Of a stretch of DNA of 64,000 nt, positions 58,056 to 64,000 are shown piece by piece. The DNA is from Molossus alvarezi. Lineage: Eukaryota; Chordata; Mammalia; Chiroptera; Molossidae. The stretch lies in the NCBI GenBank assembly GCA_037176705.1, contig CM073885.1, positions 87,266,001-87,330,000 of the forward strand. Direction: 5' to 3'. The notes beneath the pieces were generated by a model. It saw only the letters and a list, made by a program, of their open reading frames with translations, was not told where the DNA came from and searched no databases. Position numbers and translations under genes: made by a program. Position 1 is the first letter of the stretch. Every line of letters begins with the position of its first letter.

Positions 58056-58959
58056 ATTGTGACCATGGAGAATGACGGGTAGACTTTCTCAGCCCCTCTC
58101 GAGACCGGTGCCAATTCCGCAGGCCTGCCGGCCAAGTCAAGAGCTGGCTCCGTGGAAAGTGAGGGTCTGAGGTGTTTCTCACACGATTTACCTCACCCTA
58201 GTTAAAGAAGCACTTTAACTATAAGAAATACTTTCAGAAGTATGGTTAGAGGTTGTTCAGGTTCAAAGTGTATCACTTTTTACAACCCATTTCTTGGTGG
58301 CCACATTACTTAGTCTCAGTTTGACACTGAGGAGACTGGAGAAATGTACCAATCAATCCTTGCTAGTTCAAGGGGTTTTTCTCGGATTAAGAAGAAAAAC
58401 GCCCGTGAAGAGCTTGGGGCCCACGAGATACCACTAACCTGGGTATATATGTTGGTTTCAAAAGGGACCTTAAGTATCAGGAAAGCAGAAATCAACTCAG
58501 TGACCATGAGATACTTAAGTTAGACATACAAAGGGACTTTCTGACTAGAATGTGTTTTGGACAATGGACTACATGACTCAGAGTGGACAGAAGACCATCC
58601 CTGGCTTTTTAAGATGAGTATCTGCTACAGGGATAGGCCCTGGTCTTAGGTGGTTTCTTCCAGGACACAGGAAGATGAGTTACATTTTTCCTTCAATGTA
58701 AAATTACATATATATGACTTTTTATTTGAAACAGAGTTGTCTGCTATGTCAACGCCATCCTTGGGACTCCCTGCTCCACAGCTGGAGAGTGTTCCCACCG
58801 AAGCCGGCTAGCTCCAGCAGTAAAGGCCCTTGGATCGTTGTATACTCTTCACAGAGCTAGGTGATGACACCAGCCAGTGTTGCTGAAAGTGTCATTTTGG
58901 TAGTGTTACCACACAAAGACACGTAACGGTAATAAACTAAATAGATGTAATTTTACTAA
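58056..58959. other. Unique sequence, nothing recognised
   Basis: No repeats, exons or clear motifs were identified. Confidence 0.45.
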
Positions 58960-59040
58960 CCAATACTGACGGAGTACTTAGTGGTGCCTCGTATATAGCA
59001 TCTCATCTAATCTGCCAAGCACACCACCCTCCTTGCACGA
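58960..59040 (+). mobile_element. MIR fragment
   Basis: 'gacggagtacttagtggtgcc', 'gtatatagcatctcatctaatctgcc' resemble the middle of MIR ('gagcacttactatgtgcca', '...catctcatttaatcct'). Confidence 0.45.
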
Positions 59041-59954
59041 CAGGCTGTGTCTCATGATCTCTTCACGCCGAGGAGTGAAATGTGCTCAGAAGCAGGCAGC
59101 AGGGCGGGGGCCAGGACCGCGTCCAGCTCCGAGTCCCACCAGAGGTAGGAGGGCAGGACTCGTGAATCGTTTTATAACACACTCTCAAAAGATTCAAGAG
59201 AAAGACCGACCCAATATAAACTTCCTCTGTTTAATACTCCTCTAACAAATAATACAAGATCCAGCTTCCTGAACATGAGGTGGCTGTATGGGAAGGCTCC
59301 CGGCAGGGACCTGGGGTTACTGAAACCTGGGTCTGGAAGGTGACTGGGGCCCGGGGAACAAAACACGTCCGGGGGGGGGGGCTGGGGAGCAGATTCTCCT
59401 CCGCTGTCTCTGCTCCACCTTGGACATTCTTGAGGGTGGAAATCCACTCTTTAGACTTGCCCGATTTCTGCAATTAAGTCAACAGATATGTCAAGGTGTA
59501 TCTCGGACCGTTTTCCATAAAGCTCTGAAAAGGTAAATGACTCCTCAAAGGCAACTTTGTAGCGTCGTGAACACGGGCGCAGTGTGCCAACCCACCCGCT
59601 ACAGCCTCGCACTGTTCGCTAGCAAATGTCTGTGATGTCTAACGAGGCTACTCCTTCCCACTTGGAAATCCCTTTTCAAGTGAAGAGACAAACATCAAAA
59701 AAGAAAGGATGAAAAGTGTGTAAGTTGGTTTCCAACCCAGTCAATTTACACGAAACTGAAATCCTACATAGGTTTAAATAAAATGCCTGAAGTGTAACTT
59801 TTTTTTTTATGGGCACACACACAGCAAGACCCATCTCATCTCATCTAATTAAAAATGTTCCCAAATGCCACTAAAACAGGCAAGAGCCCTCCAGAGTAGG
59901 ACTTTCCTCTGGGTGAACTAAGAATGTCTCTGGTTACACTGTTTTTCTAAATTC
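59041..59954. other. Unique sequence with a poly-G run
   Basis: A poly-G of about ten bases lies near 59371-59380 in GC-rich DNA. Open frames on both strands overlap at 59172-59477 and have no domain. Confidence 0.45.
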
Positions 59955-59968
59955 TGGTCTACATTATT

Positions 59969-60037
59969 ATTATTTTTTTTAATCCTCACCCGAGGACATT
60001 TTTCCATTTTTTGTTCAGATAGAGTGGGAAGGAGAGG

Positions 60038-60073
<36 letters not shown>

Positions 60074-60233
60074 TCAACATGAAAGGGACACATCGAGTGG
60101 CTGCCACCCACATGACCCTGGTTAGGGCCGGGGATAAACTGCAACCAAGGTACGTGCCCTTAGCGGAAACCGAACCCCGGTCTCTCTGGACCACAGGCCG
60201 ACGTTCTAACCGCTGAACCAAACGGGCCAGTGT
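59969..60233 (-). mobile_element. VES-type SINE, type B, 'GAACAAAA' subtype
   Basis: Antisense copy: 'aatcctcacccgaggacatt', 'ttttttgttcagatagagtg', a (GACA)n run at about 60053-60073, and head end 'ctaaccgctgaaccaaacgg'. A perfect 14-bp duplication (tggtctacattatt) at 59955-59968 and 60234-60247. It is the only type B copy on the minus strand. Confidence 0.97.
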
Positions 60234-60247
60234 TGGTCTACATTATT

Positions 60248-60869
60248 TTTTAAGAGCCATTTATATTCTTGCTAATTAGACCCACTAATTTATCTGGCAG
60301 GACAATCCACAGCAAGACTACACCTCTGGTTTTCTAACCAATCACCAGTCTCAGCCTTCACTTAATGTTGAGAGAAGTTAGATTTAAAGTAAACCTTTAT
60401 AGTGCCAGAAAAATGTCTGTCTCTCTATCGCCCCAACAAGTCAGAACTTGACTTGGATTTTCCATGGGGATAAGGTGTGAGCAAAATTTCCACACTTGCA
60501 GGTGAACGTTTGTTATTCTGGCCCTCAAGCTATTTTCTTTTCTTAAAATTCAAATATCATTTCTGGAGTTTCTGGAGCTTAGGTTCGGGCATGCACTGAT
60601 CCCTTTAATGGCAAGTGTGCGTGATGAGTTTAAAAAGACGTTTCGTCTACAGTAGACTTGAGAACTACCTTTAAAAATATAAAGTCGATTCTTACAAAAT
60701 GTCAAAACGGTGAAAGAAAACAATAAGTAGCCAATGTAATTATCATAAATGGTAAATATACTGTTTGCCACAGAAATGTTTCTTAAGTCACCAAAATTAT
60801 CATTTCGCGTAACAAAAAATCTTAAGAGTAGCTAGCGTGGGTTGTGCACTGAGTATGTCTATTATTCCA
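60248..60869. other. Unique sequence, nothing recognised
   Basis: No repeats or exons seen. Confidence 0.45.
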
Positions 60870-61055
60870 ACTGCTTTCTCCCTTCAGACTTTTAATGTCA
60901 GTTCAGTTTCTATTTTTCAGTTGAGGAAACTGAGGCACACAGATGGTTGAAGCAAGTTGCTTAAGATCACAACCAATAAACAGCTGAGCCCGGTATGGAA
61001 AAGCAAGAACCCAAGTCTAGAGAGCGTACCCTTAACCACTACCTTCCACTGTCTC
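60870..61055 (+). mobile_element. MIR SINE, good copy
   Basis: 'tttttcagttgaggaaactgaggcacacaga', 'gcaagttgcttaagatcacaa', 'aagaacccaagtctagag' and 'cccttaaccactaccttccac' are textbook MIR words in order. Confidence 0.88.
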
Positions 61056-62145
61056 TGAATACAAATTCAGAGTAAATAAAAACACATCTTCTTGACCTAA
61101 GGCTAGTGATTTTTTAAAAAAAATCTAAATAAATCAAAATAGCTGTTTAGAAAGGAAAGAAAATGGCTTACTTCTGTGGGATAAAGAGGAGGAAAAAGGA
61201 AAGCAACTAAACTTCAACAACACATCTCGAGTGTTCAGGCCAGGTCTTAGGAAATGACTGGTTTATCCTTGTTTGCATCCTTCCGCGTGCCACATGTGGT
61301 TTTCCACCCACAGAGGCGGAGACCGGTAACTCCTGAACAAGTCTGCTGGACACATGTCTCAAACAGAAACTTTAGGGGAAGCTTTCCCTCATTCTCCTGG
61401 TTTCTCTTTAGGGGACAGTCTGCAGATGTTCAGGGATGGTCACCCTCCCTTGTTCTCCTGGAAGAGTCAGGGTGCCCCATGTTCCTGAGGCAGAAATGAT
61501 CGCTTGGATCACGTTGCCTGCAGGTCAGACTCTCTTCGAGGACAATACTCTCATTTTAAGTCTGTTCTCACGAAAGAAAACTGAGTGTATGACCAAGATT
61601 GTAGGTAAGTCACCTGTTAGACATCTTTTACCACAAAGCTCCTGAAATCTATCAGAGGTGATCCAACTGCATTACCTTAGATGATACGGTTATCCTCAAC
61701 CAATAAAACACCTTACAGTGTGTTTTGGGTTCATAACCAACCTCAATAATAATCCATTTTCAGTGACAAGTCAGATAGCTCCAACCCTTAATGTTCTACT
61801 GAATAAATGATCTGACAACTGGGAGTTTTGTCCCAGTGGTACAATGTGAAAGGCCTTTAATCCTGGCCTCTATGGTCACAGTTAATTTTCATATTGTAGC
61901 AAAACAGAACCTTGAGGTCACTTTAGGATTAAAAAACACTTTGTACTCAAAGGTAAATCTGTGTGCTTTCAAACATGTTTGGTAATTTTAGACTATGTCA
62001 CTCTCTTAAAAATGAATAATCAGTGCTTCCTTGCTATCTGGCAATAATGACTGAAACTGTAATAATTCCATTTCCAACGAGCACATGGGCTCTAGTCACA
62101 GGCAAAATACCTCCACTATTTTACAGGTTTACTCTCTCAGATATG
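61056..62145. other. Unique sequence, nothing recognised
   Basis: Two overlapping plus-strand frames (61254-61645) have no domain. No repeats identified. Confidence 0.45.
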
Positions 62146-62158
62146 TATCGCAAATCTT

Positions 62159-62410
62159 TTTTTTTTTTAATCCTAACTCGAGGCTATGTTTATTTATTAA
62201 TTGATTTTTACAGAGAGAGGAAGGGAGAAAGGGAGATAGAGAGAAAGGAAATATTGATGTGAGAGAAACATTCATTGACTGCCTCCCATAGACACCCCGA
62301 CCAGGATTCAAACCCACAACCTAGGCATGTGCTCTAACAGGAAATTGAACTCACAACATTTTGGTGTAGGGGATGACAATCCAACCAACTGAGCCACCTG
62401 GCCAGGGCTA
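62159..62410 (-). mobile_element. VES-type SINE, older variant (type D) with a type B-like 3' end
   Basis: Antisense: the 3' block 'aatcctaactcgaggctatg' resembles type B. A type A-like 'ttattaattgatttttacag', (GA)-rich DNA and the head 'caaccaactgagccacctgg' follow. Duplication at 11/13: 62146-62158 (tatcgcaaatctt) and 62411-62423 (tatcacatatctt). Confidence 0.9.
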
Positions 62411-62649
62411 TATCACATATCTTAAAAAATCTGTACTTAAGGCCAGAGTACCTTTAGAGACAAATAAAAAGTCAAAAATAAATTATCAGTAGATTGGCAA
62501 AATAAACATCCTCGTTAAGAGAAAGCTTCTCTAAGAGCATGCTAATCAGTCCAAATCACACTTAGAGCATATTACTGAGAGCAAGTTAAAATAGTGCTGA
62601 GATTTGGGGAAGTAATTAGTGCTCAGAATTACTATGGGGGGATTATCTT

Positions 62650-62868
62650 TTTCATTTTAAAATATTTTTTTATTGATTATTTTAGGGAGAGAGAGGAAGG
62701 GTAAGAGAGATTGAAACATTGATGTAAGCGAGAAACATTGATCCGCTGCCTACCGCACGCCCCCCATTGGGGATCAAGCCCGAAACCCAGGCATGTGCCC
62801 TGACCAGGAACTGAACCAAGACCTCTCAGTCCATGGGACGATGCGCAATCCACTGAGTCACAGTGCCC
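62650..62868 (-). mobile_element. VES-type SINE, diverged type A
   Basis: Antisense: 'ttattgattattttagggag', 'ccccccattggggatcaagc', 'aggcatgtgccctgaccagg' and head end 'aatccactgagtcacagtgc'. The duplication is unclear. Confidence 0.9.
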
Positions 62869-63173
62869 CTCCCCCTTTTAAGCAAGATAACAAAGGTTCA
62901 GTCTTAGACAATTCAATATTCAGAGGATTTACAGTTCATCTATTTCACGCGAACAAAGGCTCAGTAATGATCGCCCCCAAAGCAGAGGGAGCTTGGGCAG
63001 TGCAGTTTTAACTGGGGCTCCACAAAGTGACATGCAGTGTGCTACACTTAACTTTCTTTAATATTATCAATCTTTGGGATATTAGATTTTTCACTGAGCA
63101 CTATGAACTGCCTTCCTCAAAACAACTGGATACTCAGGTAGGAAAGACCTCTCTGAGTCACAGTTGTTACTAG
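62869..63173. other. Unique sequence, nothing recognised
   Basis: No features seen between the two SINEs. Confidence 0.5.
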
Positions 63174-63188
63174 CCCTTGACTATTCCT

Positions 63189-63408
63189 TTTTGTGTTTTT
63201 CTTTATTGATTATATAGAGAGAGGAAGGTAGAGGGAGAGAGAGACAGAAACATCCATGAGAGAGAACATCGATTGGCCACCTCCTGCATGCCCCCCACTG
63301 GGGATCAGGCCCACAACCTGGGCATGTGCCCTGACCGGGAATTGAACCGGTGACCTCTTGGTGCTTGGGTCGACACTCAACCACTGAGCCACACCGGCCG
63401 GACAACCT
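63189..63408 (-). mobile_element. VES-type SINE, type A
   Basis: Antisense copy close to the type A consensus: 'ccccccactggggatcaggc', 'gggcatgtgccctgaccggg', head end 'caaccactgagccacaccgg'. Duplication at 13/15: 63174-63188 (cccttgactattcct) and 63409-63423 (ccctcgactattctt). Confidence 0.96.
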
Positions 63409-63423
63409 CCCTCGACTATTCTT

Positions 63424-64000
63424 AATGGTCCCACACTGAGAGGGAGAAACGAACAGGATGTATCCCTAACAAAATTTCCATAACACAGGCACACTGAAAA
63501 CATAATTGGAGGCTTCACATAAATCAGTTTGGCTAAAAGTAGTAAATCAGAACCAAACAAGAATTACACCCTCCCGCTCCCAATGGATTGAATTCAGTTA
63601 AACAGCCGGAGGACCTGGGTTGATCCCAGAGCTGGATGCTCTCAAAGCTGGCTTCAGAGGCAATTGATCAAGAGCCTGCTCCGCCACCTCCCCCACCACT
63701 GCTCGGAGTGGGCTTGGCAAGAGCACGAGCCACAGAGTACCACCGAGCCTGCTACTCTGACTGGAGGTTCACGAAGAGCTGGGTTTGAATTCTGGCTGGA
63801 TCACTGTACTCTGGAGGAGTTCATCTAGAAACAGCAGGTCTCCAAATTTCAGATCAAAAATACTTGTCTCTCCACTTCTTGGGAGAAGCAACTGAAATAA
63901 GACTATACAAAACTTGGCACACACAGTGCAATGACGATTATTTGAAACCATGAAAAGTATTATCTTGAACCTCACGCGAGAATCTAATTAGAATGAAGTG
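63424..64000. other. Unique sequence, possible MIR fragment
   Basis: The string 'gagctgggtttgaattctggctggatcact' at 63776-63806 looks like a MIR head in plus orientation. The remainder shows nothing recognised. Confidence 0.4.

Noticed and set aside
1..64000. CRISPR array, prokaryotic operon, provirus or phage
   Set aside because: Regularly spaced repeats are absent, and the dispersed repeats are mammalian SINEs and LINEs. No paired long terminal repeats, primer-binding site or viral gene text was seen on either strand.

Overview
The window looks like nuclear DNA from a microbat, most probably a vesper bat (Vespertilionidae). The main evidence is about 28 tRNA-derived VES-type SINEs. Their heads read GTGTGGCTCAGTGGTTGAGC (called type A here) or TTTGGCTCAGCGGTTAGAGC (type B), followed by a TC-rich 3' part. 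VES SINEs are the characteristic short retroposons of yangochiropteran bats. A SPIN-like hAT element at 55726-55915 fits this, because SPIN is known from Myotis among few mammals. Identification rests on recognition by eye; no database search was possible.

I found no gene that I can name and no intact long reading frame, RNA gene, CRISPR array, provirus or insertion sequence. Many of the longest open frames run through SINEs or CpG-rich patches and look like chance. The window is best read as intergenic or intronic mammalian DNA. Three weak exon-like segments are recorded: a possible last coding exon on the minus strand at 25815-26124, a strong splice-acceptor-like site at 8742, and a decayed exon-like segment ending at a consensus donor at 12132.

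Layout: 1-12700 is mostly unique sequence with one SINE, old MIR, L2 and MER5A copies and a CpG cluster near 4.0 kb. 12.7-24 kb has seven SINEs, a large (AC)n and a 16-bp perfect inverted repeat. 24-28.5 kb holds the best regulatory candidates (a homeobox-type palindrome, a CTCF-like core, a CpG-retaining block) and three SINEs. 28.5-36 kb is a graveyard of old repeats: a MIR split by a composite SINE insertion, then a long L2 LINE relic (32.5-35.1 kb) that still shows a reverse transcriptase motif and carries an inserted MER5A and a SINE. 36-47 kb is largely unique, with a 60-bp in-frame tandem duplication and three SINEs. 47-64 kb has L2, MIR, L1, MER20 and SPIN relics, eleven SINEs, a second CTCF-like site and several CpG clusters.

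Most SINEs keep target-site duplications (TSDs) of 10-17 bp, so the insertions can be bounded well and in places ordered in time. Eleven of twelve type B SINEs lie on the plus strand, which hints weakly that, if this is an intron, the host gene may run on the minus strand.
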